NCBI GenBank assembly: GCA_018105865.1
Contig: CM030862.1
Location: forward strand, 7,929,979 to 7,993,978
DNA: 64,000 bases
Source: Metaphire vulgaris
Lineage: Eukaryota > Annelida > Clitellata > Crassiclitellata > Megascolecidae
Reading direction: 5' to 3'
A program made the translations under genes and the position numbers. This document shows positions 34,101 through 48,100 of this stretch, in pieces. The notes below the pieces were generated by a model. That model was given only the letters and a program-made list of their open reading frames with translations, had not been told where the DNA came from and did not search any database. Numbering within the stretch: the stretch's first letter is position 1; every line of letters starts with the position of its first letter.

Positions 34101-37100
34101 CTGATGTCACGAGCCAGTATGTTACTAAGGCATGCGATACCAGTGCAGGGGCTGTTTCAAGCGAAACATCTAATGAACATGTCCATCAAATGGTCTGCAA
34201 AGCTAGTGAAAAAATGGAGGTAGTAGAGGAAAAACTTGGCAGAAATTTAGACACTTTGTTTCCAATGTCTGAAATTATTGTCGATTGCCTGGAAGCAAAA
34301 AACACGTCTGCATTTGGAACTGATCTGAATTTTGAAAAATTTTCAAACAAATGTCAGGATTTGGCTGAAAAGAAAGTAAACTTGGAAGACTTCAGTTGTG
34401 GTAAAAAACACAAATCAGACCCAGAATTACAAAAGAACGAAGCCGAAGACGTGAATTCACAACGTAAAAACCATGAGAATATCTTCTGGGAATTGAAAGG
34501 CAAGGAAGACTGTATTGGCAATCGTCATATGGAGCAGGAACATGAATCTATTTCCAATGAAACTGAGAAAGAGAAAGAATGCGATGAAAAAGGTAAAGAA
34601 AGTACTATAAGTTCTATAACTATAGACACTGATTCTGAATTTGCAGTTAGGCGTAATTACCCAACAGACAGATATGGACAAAAAAGTGGTATTGGAAGGA
34701 AATGTGGTGTATTTAATGTACTACTTGACTTGGAACAAAATCAGGGAGATGCAGAAGGCAGAGAAAATGTATTTGAGAAAATGGCTGAAAGCACTGAGCA
34801 AATATTTGTTCATGAGAATAAAACAGATGAAGAATTCTCTAGTACAGCTATGGATCATGAAAGTGAAGCTTGTGAGTCAATTGTTAAATCTGATGCTACA
34901 CAAGTTGAGCAAAATGTAAATAAATGTCTATCCATTGCTCAAATACAAGAATGCAATGAAAGTAAAGAGCAAAGAACTGAGCCTGCAGTTATCGAAGGAA
35001 TTAAGCAAGAATGCAATGAAGCCATTGCACTTGAAATTTCTTCAAAATGTCCAAAGCAGTGTGATAGCGAAGCTATGCGAACAGTTGTGGAAGTACCTGA
35101 TGAGAGACACAGTTGTGGACTGGAAGTGAATCTGAATGTTGAAGTGACACAAGGAGCCAATGATGGACAGCAGTGTGACCAAAAAGTACGAGAAATACTA
35201 GAATGTGAACAAGAATACCAAGATCTAGAAGACCAGGAGAGCAAAGACCTTTCAGTTAAAGAATTAATTGACAGTAGAATTCATACTAAGAAGAGCTCTG
35301 GGCAAGAACATAACGAAATTGATAATCTGGAGCAGAATTTTGGAAGAAAAGTAGGAAATGAAGGTGGGAACATGGACACTGTTAAACAAAAGTTTGAAAG
35401 CAGCTGCACTGCAGATGCTAAGCACAATGTTGTATGTAATGTGGAAGCTATTGAAGTTAGCTTAGCAGATGGACTTGTATCAGAGAAACACCAGATAGAA
35501 AATTGTGAAATAAAGAATGATATTGGAGAGAGTGCTGAAGAGAGACAAGGACAGCAAAGGATTGACAGACCTATACAGGGATGTAAACTAATTGAAGCTG
35601 AGCAGCGGCTGGAGCAAGTGGCTGGATGTGAAGCACAGGATATACACATTTTAGAAGAAAGACAGAATCTGAAAACGTCTGAGCATGTATGTTGCCCAAC
35701 ACCAAAACAAGAACTTGATAGAGCTGAACAAGATCAGAATAAAGCAGACGAGAATTTAAGAGAATATTCCCAAATGGTTGACCAGTGCAATGAGTTGATC
35801 CAAAATTCTGAGGATGAGTTACTAAAGAAACATCCAGGCGAACAAAGACAGAAGGAGAATTTTGTCATTGAGCCTGAGAAGAAAGCAAAAGAGATTGAAC
35901 AATATAATGAAATAGTTGACAGTGAGCAGGAAATGGGGAGAAAAAATGCGCTGTATGAAAAACGGAGCCAAGCACCTAGAATAAAGCAAAAACATTACGG
36001 TAAAACTGGGTTCAAAGAAGAAAGTGTTCATGAAGGGGAAATGAATGAGGGTATTGTGGAAGATGACGAATTTTTTGATGAACATGGACATGGAGAGAAA
36101 GCTGTGCTAATGATACAAGAAAACAATTCAGCACACTCAGGAGGGATTTTTGAATCTGGAAGCAATGAAGAAAAAGAACAATGTTTTGAAATTGACCTCA
36201 GAAATATTGCCAAACAAAAAATTGGTAAGGGTGAGGCAGGTTCCATTCTTGAACAACCATCAGAACAGCTTGAACTGCCAACACAGGTTACAACGACTAA
36301 CAGAAAACTTGAGAATTTTGTAGATGAATCTGTTTCTGCTACTTATTCTGCTAATTCCAGAGAACTAGGAAGCAAAGCACTAGGACTTGAAGCATTTGGA
36401 CTTGAAACAAACAGTCAGGTTAACTTTCCCAATGAGGAGGAGAAGACTCCAAGGCCTTGTGATCTGTCACCTGGTACAGGTACCAATTGCATGATGGAAA
36501 TGGGCCAGAATATTGAGGCCTATCTAAACGCAGATAATAGAACTGAGAAAGCGAATGCCAGCAAAATTCAAATGAGTAATAATGACATTCTAACCTGCAA
36601 GGATGCAGTGGTCACATTGCCTTGTGAAGATTGCATGGTCAAAACTTATGAATGTGCAGATGATTTCCGGCTGCGGAAAGTGCAGTTAGGCCAATCGGAA
36701 GGTTCAAGAGCAGCAGCTAAGGGGAGACGTGGGCCAAGAAAGAAAGCAAGAGGTGCAGATGCAAGCAGAGAAAAAGTGATATTGAATGATATCAAGCGAA
36801 ATTACAGTTTGTCGAGCAAGGATTGTCACAAAACAATCACCGAATCGAATAATGCCGAATGCCAGAGTGATCTCGAGAAAGGGAATCGAATTTCTGTAGA
36901 ACAAGAACTTTCTTTAGTTAACGCTTTAATCGAGGCAAATGCAGAAGCTAACCTTGGCTTGAATGACAGAGTTGCAAAAGCTTCAGGCTGTGGTGATGTT
37001 GCACCAGAAGATGCAGAACCTGATGTCGGAAATAAAACTGCAGACATTGTTGAGTGTTCAGAGAGCAGTGCTTCTATAGCACCTTCCAAGAATTTGAGCT

Positions 37101-40100
37101 CTAAGGATTCTAATTGTAGTGCAGTTGCAATTGGTGGAAAGATTAGCGAATATGTCGTAAATTCGACCGAACCTTTAACTAACGAGAAGATAAAAAATAG
37201 AAATGGCCGGAGAAGGCCAAAAACAGGTAAGAACACCTGTCGTACCATCCAGAAAATTCAGACAGAGGAAAGGAACAACACAGCTGTGGACAATAGGGAC
37301 GATGCAATAGAACTGCCACATGAAGATATATCTGAGAATGGGGTTAACAACTTGTCATTGTCCAAGGTAGCCAGGTGTAAAGAGGAGCGTGCTACTGCCA
37401 TCAAGAAATCGAAATCGAGGAAAACAAAAAAAGGAAATAAGATGACTGGTGATGTTTCACATTATAATGAGGACCTAGACAAGGATTTGGTTCCTCTTGA
37501 TTATCGTAAACCACTGGAACCATCTCCTCCGTTGCAATCAGTTGACCTCGTAAAAGATGCAAAGCAAGAAAGCTTAACTGTTGAAAATGGTGAAACTTTG
37601 AACGATAGCTGTAGTTCAGAAGCTGCTAGTAAGCGATCTTATTGGGAAGCATTGTGTTTTGAGAACAGCACGCTCTCTGATCCGTCATTTTCTAGTATTC
37701 GACAGTTGGAAGAATGCGTGAAGGCCATTTCTACCAGCCTTCAGAATTGTATAAACAGCAGCGTAGCTTACAGGATTGACAGTTTTTCAGACTATAGTCA
37801 TAAAGCTGATCTGAGCAAGAGTTGTATGTTAGGTCCGGATTTTAACCTTCAGAATGACAATTCATTAATCAAAAATTTCTCTCCTAAGTCTGAAAGGCTT
37901 GCTGGTGAAAAATCAAAGTCGAAATGCAACAGTCTAAAAGTTCGGAGGAATTCAAATTGCTTGAAGCAGGAACAGGAATATGCTGATTTGAATAAGTTGC
38001 CATGGATTGGATCAAAAAAGGGAAGCAAGAAGAAGACCACTTTTCATATTGATCCATTAGATCCGTTATTTCAAGGTGATTTGCAGATCTTGCAGGAAGA
38101 AGTGAGGTCAGTTAAAGACATTAACAGAAAAAAACGTAGAGGTAAGAAGAACGATGTGAGTTTTGCTTTGCAGTGTGTTTCCACCAATATTAGCACTGTA
38201 CCAATGGAAAGTGAGAAAAGCCAATCCATGGATTTGGCTACTGATTTATCAAAGAAAAGTCTTAAAGTAAGTTTGGAAAACTGCAATCCTGTTTTACAGA
38301 TGGCCACAGATGAACTTCCTAAACACAGGATGAACGATCTCTTATCTGTTGCAGCTGATGTTCAGTCAACTCTAAAAAAGCAAGCAAAGCGTTCGCGCAA
38401 GAAGTCCAAGGAGGTGGGACAAGTTTCAAGTTACACTTCAGCTGAGACAGAGGGCAGAAATCTCTTGGTCAGCAAGGTAGTACCTGATAGTTATGATTCT
38501 AGTAATACACAGTCCAAAATAACTGCTGTAGCAGATAAGGAAATGGAAGATAACTTGATGAAATTTCAGGTTGAAACTGAACCGGTCGCACAAGAGTCTT
38601 TGCCAAAAAAACCAGCAAAGAAAAGGAAATTGTCTAAAGCTGCAAAGACGCTTCCTGATTTTTCCAATGATGCTAGTGGCAGCACATTGTTGATTGACCC
38701 AAATGAAAAGTTTATACCAAAAAAGAAAGCGAAGAGAAGATCAGAAATGGAGAGTAATGAAATAATGCCGGCTATGGCAGGTTCAGAATCCCACTTACTT
38801 GCAGACAAGCCAAAGAAAAAGTCTAAGATGTCAAAGAAGGGCAAGCGTAACTTGGAAAAGATTTCTCTTGAAGAGAAATTTTTATCCACTGTACAGCTGC
38901 CTGATGCGAAACTGGCCACATTTCAATCATATGTAGCAGGTGAACCTGTTGCAGGATTTGAGTCAGAGAACTTACAAGTTCATAGTTCATCTTGCACTGA
39001 ACTTCGACAGGAAGACGGAGGTTCATCTTTGAGATCTGTTGGTCCTGGTGTAAGTCGCATAACATTGCCTGATGCTAAGCCAGGCAAGAATGAAGCTGGA
39101 GAACACAAACTGTATGATAGTTCAGAATCTAAATGTGCAATTTCAAACAGGGATGACAGGCAGTTTCAGAAAACACCGTGTGATTTTGGATCTGGTAAAG
39201 TATTGAGCAGTAACCCGAAGACCCCCTGTAACAAAAATAATTTAGGACCTCTTGTGTGTCAGGATCCAGTCACGTACGATCGGATTTCATCTTCAGACCC
39301 AAAACCCTTTGCGTGTTCTCAGTGCAGCTATCGAGCAAAGAAAAAGGGGCAGTTGCGAAAACATCTCGGTGTTCACCACATCCACGGATGCGCTCACTGC
39401 GACTTCACCTGCGGCACGCACGAGGAACTCGAGGACCATATGCTGGCACATCACCCGAGCCGCTGTGGGCGCAAACTGTGCAAGCGGTGCCATGTACTGT
39501 TCCGAATTGATTGCCTCGACGTCCACGAGCGCGAATGCACCGGCGAGAAACGTGGTTGGGATTGCCAGGAGTGCGGTAAAAAGTTCAAGTTTGTTTCCGC
39601 CATGCGCACTCATCTGAAGCGGTGGCATTCTGATTGCGGTGGCATGCCCAGAAGCGGGAACGAAGAAGAGAACGAGGTCACAGCAGAAAAGCCCGTCTTC
39701 AATGTATCCATCTTTAATGAGATGCAGGTGGATCGCAGCAGACCTGATGATGCAGAACAGTATAAGCAATTGACCGTCTCTGATTCCAACTCTAATTCCG
39801 AAAAGCATCTTGATCCCTTTCCACTGACCAAGGCATCGAGTCCGTTATTGTCGCCAAGTTCTTCTCAAATTGACAATGTGTCTTGTTTAAGTAATTCTTT
39901 GGAATCGCTTACGAGTCTTTCTCATCATCCTAAAATAAAAGCAAATATGACTTCTAACGATTCCATCGCTGATTTGCAGCCTTGTGACGATTCTACCCGC
40001 CATGCAACAACTCAGCCCAATTCAGAAAATACTGAAAACTCGTTGAGTTTGCTCGAGTCGACATTTAACAAGTTGTCTTCTCCACTTGCTAATAACATTG

Positions 40101-40451
40101 AAACTGTAAAAGAATCGGAAATTCCCGCACTGCAACCACCCTCAGAAAACCCCTTTCTTTGCAGTATCTGCCAAAAGTTCTTCAAGAGCAAAAAGACACT
40201 TACGAGTCACAGCCTGGCATATCATGGGCTTAAGCTGGATCTCCCTCGCTGTGAAAGTTCCAAGATTCCCCCTAGAGTTGTACTCCGGCCATCAGAGCCC
40301 AAAGAACTAAAACAAGAGGACTCTGATGAAACTGTATGCTCCAAGGCATCTGTTGATGGCTCAAATGTCATCTACACCTGCTTCTTTCAGGAATGCCAAC
40401 GTCAATTTAAGAAACTTGAGCAGCTCCACAAGCATGAAGAAAAGCATTCAG
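31145..40451 (+). CDS. Giant zinc-finger protein, exon 1 (3,102 codons)
   Basis: The start is fixed by an in-frame TAA at 31130. The frame stays open for 9.3 kb. Residues 1-2700 are low-complexity, acidic and Ser/Glu/Asn-rich, with a Glu/Gln/Lys-rich stretch around 1100-1900 and basic clusters (KKPAKKRKLSKA, KKKAKRR) that look like nuclear localisation signals. Six zinc fingers follow: three close together from about 2722 (CSQC...HLGVH; CAHC...HMLAH; CKRC...HEREC, a C2HC variant), a fourth near 2810 (CQEC...HLKRWH), one near 3004 (CSIC...HSLAYH) and one near 3077 (CFFQEC...HEEKH). The exon ends in the middle of a codon at TCAG|GTATGG, and the next finger pair is in exon 2. Probably a nuclear DNA-binding regulator; target unknown and no orthologue named. 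Confidence 0.9.
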
Positions 40452-40898
40452 GTATGGATTATTATTCTTATTATTCTTAGACAATTTCTATAGTGCAGTA
40501 GCAAGGCTGATGCCTAGGCTACAACCAGAGCACTTACACACATCAATCAAATGGATAGGAGTTTATTTCCATGAATTTATGTAGCTTTTATGGCATCATT
40601 GTTTTCTCTCTTACTGGTTGACCATTACAATTGTGATTAGTCATGCCTCTTGGCTAAACTGTCAGATTTCTCGTTAGATTTTCATTAGCCTGTGCTAACT
40701 GTTTAGGGTCCGTGCATTTAAAGTTTCTGTTAATGCTCTACTAAGTTGCATGCAGTGTATAGAGCAACATTTCTGAAAGTTCTTGCTAACCCGTCATGAC
40801 CGATGTGCATCTCCTTGTCCCATAGACCACGTTTTGAAAACATCTGCATGTGATCTGACTGCAGAGTTTGATGAAATGTGTGTTCATTCTCATTGTAG
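40452..40898 (+). other. Intron, 447 bp, phase 1, GT-AG
   Basis: Donor GTATGG after TCAG and acceptor TTCTCATTGTAG before TTGATAAACC. Splicing restores an inter-finger linker S-V-D-K-P-H-K-C like the canonical TGEKP linker, strong evidence that the two reading frames are one gene. Without splicing, exon 1 would run on to a TAG at 40478. The intron holds a TATA-GCGC type repeat fragment (about 40477-40550). Confidence 0.92.
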
Positions 40899-43800
40899 TT
40901 GATAAACCACACAAGTGTGACTGGAGTGGCTGTCGCAAGTCATTTCTTCATTTGAACAACCTGACACTTCATCGTCAGCATCACACCGAGGCGAAGCCAT
41001 TCCCTTGTGACCGATGTTCACTTGGCTATTGGCAGAAATGTTCGCTGAAGAGCCACCAGCTAAAGATACATGGAAATACTGGCGACAGCGGCACTGGAGT
41101 GGAGGCAGCAAAACCTTCAGTTACCATGGAGAACCCAGAGTCAAAATCACAACAGGATGTCGATGAAAGTGACAGTAAGAGCAATGAAAAAGTCACTGCT
41201 ACCAGTACCAGCTGCAGCAGCAGCAGCAACAAGGAATTGAACATTTATGAATTCTGCGAAAGTGAAGAAGAGGAAGAACTAGTGAAGCTAAATGCACGAC
41301 CGTCTTCTACTGGAAGGTTCAAGGCAGCCCTGTTTCCTAAAGAGAATGCGACTGAGGTGAGCCTTCTGAGCACCACTGATGATGATGATGAGCTCTCCAT
41401 CTCCGACAGGACTAGTTTGAAGAAACCTCTGAAGACTTACTTGAAAACGAGGAAGCCAAAGTCAAAAGATCAAGTCTCAGAATTGAAATTGGACGGTGAC
41501 CAGCAAGAAACTAATCTAGCAGAATCTGTTCTAGACAGAGTGAAAGAAAATAGTTCAGGATGCATAGAAACAGAAGCTGAAAATGATGCTGGGCTTGGTG
41601 TTACTCAGCATGAGACTTCCAGATCAGTGAGGAAGAGGAAGAAGCCGAAGGCTGTTGCAGAAAGACAAAGTGCACCTTGCAGTTTGCCAGATGAAGATGA
41701 AGAATGTGAGATGAAAGCGTTTACTAAAAGAAGGAAATACATTGCTGCAGTCGATGAGAAGAAAATTGTGATAAAGGCAGTTTTGCCGAAGACTAAAAGA
41801 ATTGCTAAAAAGAAATCGAGGAAGATCAGGAAAGAAGCATTTGTCGAAGAATACATCAAAGACCAGGATAAACAGAGTTCAGTCCAGAAGAGTGTGAAAT
41901 CGGGAATTTTGAGAGCGACATCGAAAAAGACAAGGTCTAAGAAGACGTCGTCACTCACTCTGAACACGACAGATTTGAAGTCATCTTATGAGCAAAAGAA
42001 GCAAAAGAAGGTGGTGGCAGAGGTTCCACGGTGTGGCAGAAATAACTTGAGGTCATCAGATGTGAAGACTGTTGAAACAAACGTTGCAGTTCAACTGTCA
42101 GGAAGGGGCAAGAAGCGTAAAGTTGAGACTCAGGGTGATGGAGTCGATGGTCCTTGGGTGAAGAAGAAATGTGTATTTAAACAGATCAAGCCAGTGGAAG
42201 CCAGAGGGAAAAAGATCAGGAACAAAAGAACTAGAAGAAAAGACAAGAGAAAAAAACCTGTTGCAAAAAGGGAGGCAAGCAACAAGGTTGCCGGTAAAGC
42301 GAAGAAGAAAGCCGTTGAATTGGTTGGTGAGGAGTCTTCTCTTGAAAGAAATGCTTGTGATGTTGTGGATCACTTGAGGGAAGAATCAAAAGAAGAAGAT
42401 GAAGTGAAAGAACTGGATTGTCAGGAAGTCGTGAATGAAGAAGGGTCTTATAAAGAACAGGAAAATCAGCCGCTTGAAGGCAAAATTAGAACGGAGCAAC
42501 AAGATAGTCAAATTGAGCGACAAGACAATAAAGTTGAAAACTATGAAGAAGACGACGAAGAAGCGGCTGAGAATGTTGCCACTGAAGACCGATCGGAAGA
42601 AGAAACTGAAGATGAACTGGATTGTTATTCTGCTGACAAGAAGTGCATATCTGTTTATGATCATGAAAAAGTACCACAGACATTGAGAATAGCTTGCTCA
42701 GAGGATGAGACTACTGTTGAAATTGCTGAACTAGGAACAATTAGAGAGAACATTACCAACAAACTTGATGAAGAAGTTCAACGTGGAGAAGGCGATAACA
42801 CAGAAAAAGTGTTTGATAAAATTGAAGATCAGCATGAAGATTGTGAAAACAGATTAATTGAAAAAGACGATGAAGAAGAATTTGATGAAGAGAAGGAAGT
42901 AGACAAGAGTGAGAACAGTGATGAAGAAAACGGCGAGGAAGTGGACGAGTTAGGAAGAAAGCCAAACCAAGATTTTGCTGAGTCACCATCAGATGAAGGA
43001 GAAAGTGCACTTGATCCTTCGGCTTCTTATGCCCAGCACATGAACATTGGGTACGATAATCTGCACTTTAGGGATGATGATGGTGATGGTGATGGTGATG
43101 ATGATGAAGAGTCGAGATACCAAATGAATCAACGAGGTGGCTCAGACAGTGTGACCGATGAGAACTGCTCTCCGCGCGATATCTTGATGCCGGGCGATTA
43201 CCATCCAAGGAAGCTGTTAGCAAAATTGCCGGTGGACGAATCAGATGTGCACTCGTCGCTTGCGGTTCCTGTGATCGTTTCTCAGGTACAGCCGTGCCAT
43301 GAGCCATCTGGGGGGACCCCCTCATCATCTCCTGCTGTTGGTGCTAAGCAAGCGAATACCGAGGAACAGGACTATAATTCTGTTTGTGGCAACAGTTACG
43401 AACTAGCATGCCACAGGTACTCCGATGCCGAAGCGATGTACGGACGACACTCGGCATCCCCAAACGAAAACCATTCGAGTGACAGCCAACACGGCGAAAG
43501 TCAGTCGCTGTTGGCCGATTCTTACCCTGTCCATTACCCTCTTCTCCCCGTCAGATCGGATCATAATCCGCTTCAGTCTCTCGAGGGTCTTGCATCTGGA
43601 GGCTCGCCGAGATCGATTTCTGCAGCGTTTTTCGACGCAAATCCCAAGACGCTGTCCGAGCAAGTTGGTAAGTCACTGACGGTGGGCTATGGTGAGAATC
43701 AGCCGTCTCCCACCTATGCGGTCCCTCCTGCTCCATTCTCCGTTGAGCAGACATCTCTAGAAAGGTCTCAAGACTTCAGTTATGCTGCAAGTGGAAGAAG

Positions 43801-44917
43801 CGATCCGAAGTTTGCACAGTTGCAACTCTATGAGGATGGAATACCTCGGTCAGCAGCTTTGTGTACTGACTTGCCATCGTCGAATGCAATATCGAGGGAT
43901 TTCTTTGGACAGTACTTTCAAGAACCTAGTCCTCTTTCTATCGGTCAAGACCAGCGATCGCAAGGATTTGCCGGACGCCAGACTGGCCTTTCCTCTTTCC
44001 AGCGTAGCAACACCGAATTCTTTCGGTGTAATCCATCGGCTCTGCTGCCCCCGAGCGCTCCGTATTCGGCTGTTTCCGAGTCGTTGCTCGGCATGAAGCA
44101 CTCGCAGATACGACAGTCTTCTCCTACGGCCCAGATTCAGAACTGGGCGGGCCACGAGGACCGAACGCGACCGTGGGACCACGTGTCCCCGATGATTGCG
44201 CAATCGGACAACGGCCAGCGGAATCCGTACAGCACCACCGCCAGACCCGACTATTCTCTGGAGTCAAGCGGATCGTCAGTTCAGTCGACAAAACGGATGG
44301 AGTCGTCGTCGTTTCGAGGCATGTCGCCGCCGCCCTCTGTCTTGGGCCAGCCGGACCTTTATGGCGTTCCTGGACCGTACTCTCTTGCGTATAGTCCTTC
44401 TGCAGGAAGCGTCAGCTACTCGCGGACTTTACCCGCTTCGCAGAAGCAACTCGAGGAGGTTTACAGACACGCAGCTGCCGCACATATCAGCGACTATCGC
44501 ACATTTTCAGCGCCGGCACATCATGCTCCTCCGCTCCCCGACGTCTACGGCGCGATGGGCATAAACTCCACGCTCTCCGAGTTCGACCGCTATTACTATT
44601 CGGCGCGAGATGCGATGTACCGCTCTCAGCAGCTTGCATCGGCCATGCCTCACCCGTTTATGCAGCAGGGCTCCGCCGCTCCGCAGATGGGCATGTCGTA
44701 CGCCGACCGCTCGACGTATGGCAGGGAGCCGGTGTATGGCCAGCCATCTCCATACGGATTCATGTGTGACAAGCAGTACCTTTCACCTGCAAATACTGGC
44801 AGTGGTAAGATGGTTCAAGGTAGTTCAACTACCAGCGATTACCTGCACGTCTCCGTTGACCAGCAGGATCCTTATCGCCGTTCGGTTATATATAACATGA
44901 TGCCACGGTACTTCTGA
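40899..44917 (+). CDS. Giant zinc-finger protein, exon 2 and C-terminus
   Basis: Continues the previous exon to a TGA at 44915-44917, giving about 4,441 aa in all. Two more C2H2 fingers open it: HKCDWSGCRKSF...HRQHH (C-x4-C) and FPCDRCSLGYW...HQLKIH. A long alternating basic and acidic region follows, with lysine-rich clusters (RKRKKPK, KKRKVE) and Glu/Asp-rich tracts including a GATGGT-encoded Asp/Gly run near 43076-43105. The last 500 residues are Ser/Pro/Tyr/Gln-rich and look disordered, as in transcriptional regulators. GC content rises towards the 3' end. The many long minus-strand frames across both exons are shadows. Eight fingers in such a large protein is unusual. Confidence 0.9.
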
Positions 44918-45136
44918 TGAAACTGGGGCCGTGGCGAGCGGTCGTGCTGCTTCTGGTGGTTGCACTGACAGTTGTTTTGTGAACGCGCTGTTGCAAGAGA
45001 TTGTTTTTAATCTTTCAAAGATTTCATTGTACTGACTTACTTGGAAGCTGGCTGTTGATGGATAAATACGTGATGGCCTGGTGGCTAGATTGTGGACGTT
45101 AATGTGAGCTGCAAAGCTTGGAACTGGGGCCAAGTG

Positions 45137-45176
<40 letters not shown>

Positions 45177-48100
45177 GAGGCGCTATATGATTTGGAAATT
45201 TGCATGTCCTGAATGTGTCAGGTAGTTAGTGCAGCAGTTAATTAAGCAAAGAAATCTGAGGCAAATGTTGTGTGATAGAGTTTGGCATTGTCAAAACGTT
45301 CAACTCTGGCCAGTCTTACTTAAGAACTGAATATAAAGTTGGCGTTTGCATGCGGAAGTCTTGGTGGATATATTTAGCAGATGATTTTGTCTAAGTATCA
45401 GACATTTCAGATGCAGCTGAGCTGAGTGGGTTTTTTTAATATTTGATGGTGTGAATACAATTTGAAATCTGTAAATTTGTGCTGAATCTCATTGTATTTT
45501 GTGCTGCCGTTATGCTGTGACGTTACTCAGTGTGTGCTGTTAGAACTTAGACTGTTAGTTTTCTGACTTTTTCGTCGGACAGAAGAAGAAGGTTTTGCCA
45601 AGTTAAAGCGTTTATTCAATCGTTTCAATTATACATTATCAAAAGTTTTTGTATGAATGAGAATGTTTTGAATTTATCGTCAGAAGGCTGTGTGATATTG
45701 TGAGCCATGATTTCTAATTGTGTTCATTTCCTTTTGTAACTGTTTGCAAATGAATTCAAACAACAGTGCTTAATTTTCAGAATTTACCGTCTTTGATGCA
45801 TAATAACAATGGTGTTTTAAAATTGAGAGAAGCGTTTATGTTTTGTATGTTTATGAGTCATTGCTGGCATCAATAAATGATGATTTTCATTAGGGCATAG
45901 TTTGAAATAAATTAATTATGCTTTAAAAGGGACGAATTTAGAATTACTTTGGCAAATATCAGACTGTATTTTTTTCATTTTGTGTACCTTGCAATTGTCT
46001 GGTTGATGTGCTGAAGGAAATCCAAAGCTGTTTTAAATATGATGTAGTGAAAGTAAGTAAGAAAGTAGTTGACCATTTTGTGTTGATTTGGTGACAGTAA
46101 TTTTTGGGTTTTATTGTAGAAGCGTTTTTTACAAGTAATTGTAAATACTCCGGCGTATCTGTACAGTGTTCATTATTGTTGTTATTGACATGTTTTGTTA
46201 CATTACATTACATGTGAGCATGTAATTAGCTTTCTAAGTCACCGGGCAGAGGTCTGTTTCTGAGCATTGCCTCTCCACATCGGTCATTTAATATGGAGTT
46301 CAATTGTCTCGAGTAGTTTCAATATCTTCTCTGAAGTTCTAAAATTATTAGTTATTAAATTAATATTAAAAATTAATAGTGTTCAGAGGTTCCAGAACTG
46401 ATTAAAATTTTGCCAGTGGCTTCTTTTCTAGGGATTTTTATAACGGCTATTGTGCTTTCTGTTTCCATGTATGGATTGCTGACAGGTCATTTTCAGACAA
46501 CAGAGCCATTTTAAGTTCGGCTTAGTACTGGATGTTTGCCATGAGCAAAATGCTGTATTATTGATGACCTTTATTTCCTTGTCAATTTCTAAACAACTTT
46601 GTTTTTTCATTGTCGTGGTGAATGTTGTGTTCAAGAAGCTTTAGCGGCTGAAATCTTGAGCTCATGGCCTCCTATTTCTGGATTTCTGGCATAGCAATAT
46701 GGCAATGAATGACTGCGATTCATATTGATGGTGGTATTTGGTGGTATTGGCAATTACTAATATGTAATGTAATTTAGTGTTCTAGTGCTCGTTCAAGGAT
46801 AACATTTTCCTTTTATAATGTAAAAATGCCTTGATGTCCAGGCTCTGCCACGATGATCAGATGCATTTGCTTTCCTGGAAGAGTGAATGAATAGCTACTG
46901 AAAGCATACGCTGTCGGAAATCAATATTGTATATTATTTAAGTTTCTAAACTCCTGCATTGCGATTTGGGTATGTGATTCTTGCGTTTCTAAATCTGGTT
47001 AGTGGTTATATTAGGTGACTTTTGGGCACAACGAAACCAGTCCTGGCTGAGTTTGACAGTTGTCGAGTAAGAATACCTAATTAACAAAATTATTTTGTAT
47101 GTATTGGATAAACTATGTTTTTTTGGCTGGCATAATATTGATAATTATATATTTGTTTGACATGCAGGCTCTTCAGTATATTGGTAAAATGTCTTGATGT
47201 GCAATGAATTTTTTACTCAATTTTAGCTTATTTTCTAATGTTTCCACAGTTAACTTACATATTGGCATTTTGCCGTAGAGTAAAAATTAATTTTGTGAAA
47301 AAATACTGGAGTTAGCCAGCGTTATTTTTGTTTCCAACGAATCAACTTGATCGCATAGCCAGGTATTTAAGTAATTGCAGCTTTTGTTTTTGGAACCCAC
47401 TAAATATAGTTAATTTGCATAAGTGGTACTGTCTAGTTTAATTTGCTATGAAACTGTGTGATTATAATCAAAAGTGGCATCATGGTTGACAGTGGACATC
47501 AAATTGAAATCTTCTCGTTTTTAGTTTTATATTTTTAAACATCTCATTTCATCTGGAAGATCTGTTTTAGTGAGTAATGTACGTTTTTATTTATGTCTTT
47601 GATATTATTTTGAGAACTATGTTGTGACCCTTTTGTTTTTATCATTGAGCAGGAACTATATTTTATTTACATTATTTTGTGAAATTATTTTGCGGTGTTT
47701 GATGACGGGAAATTGAAAGTGTGTCTTCTGCATAATAATGCTCTGATTTGCTGTTGTGCTCGATGGAGTGAGAGCGTTATTCTCCTTATGTTTGCAGTTG
47801 TCTAAGTGTATCCGTTTTTCTGGTTTCACGGAACTTTTTGGTCTTTTGTGAGAAAATGGCTAAGATTTTTCTACAGATTTGGTGCTACTGGCAATTCTCC
47901 AAGCTTTATCATTTACGATTCAATCATTCTGATAAAATATATGGATTCTTTGAATTGTCTATTGTAGATTGGTTCAGGAAATTGAATCTGTGGAATATTT
48001 TATGTCAGTTTCAGCTCTGCAGCTGATTCTGCTTAACAATATTTCTATATTTTATGTAGTAAATTGTTTGCATAGTAGATTATTTCTGTACAGCCAATTG

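Noticed and set aside
43068..43328. His-rich minus-strand ORF
   Set aside because: Antisense of the GATGGT run in exon 2 of the zinc-finger gene.
31158..44900. Many minus-strand and alternate-frame ORFs of 60-150 codons within the zinc-finger gene
   Set aside because: Shadows of a long biased coding sequence; none has recognisable domains.
46139..46146. Pumilio site in the 3' UTR
   Set aside because: One 8-mer match in several kilobases of AT-rich DNA is expected by chance; mentioned only in the 3' region entry.
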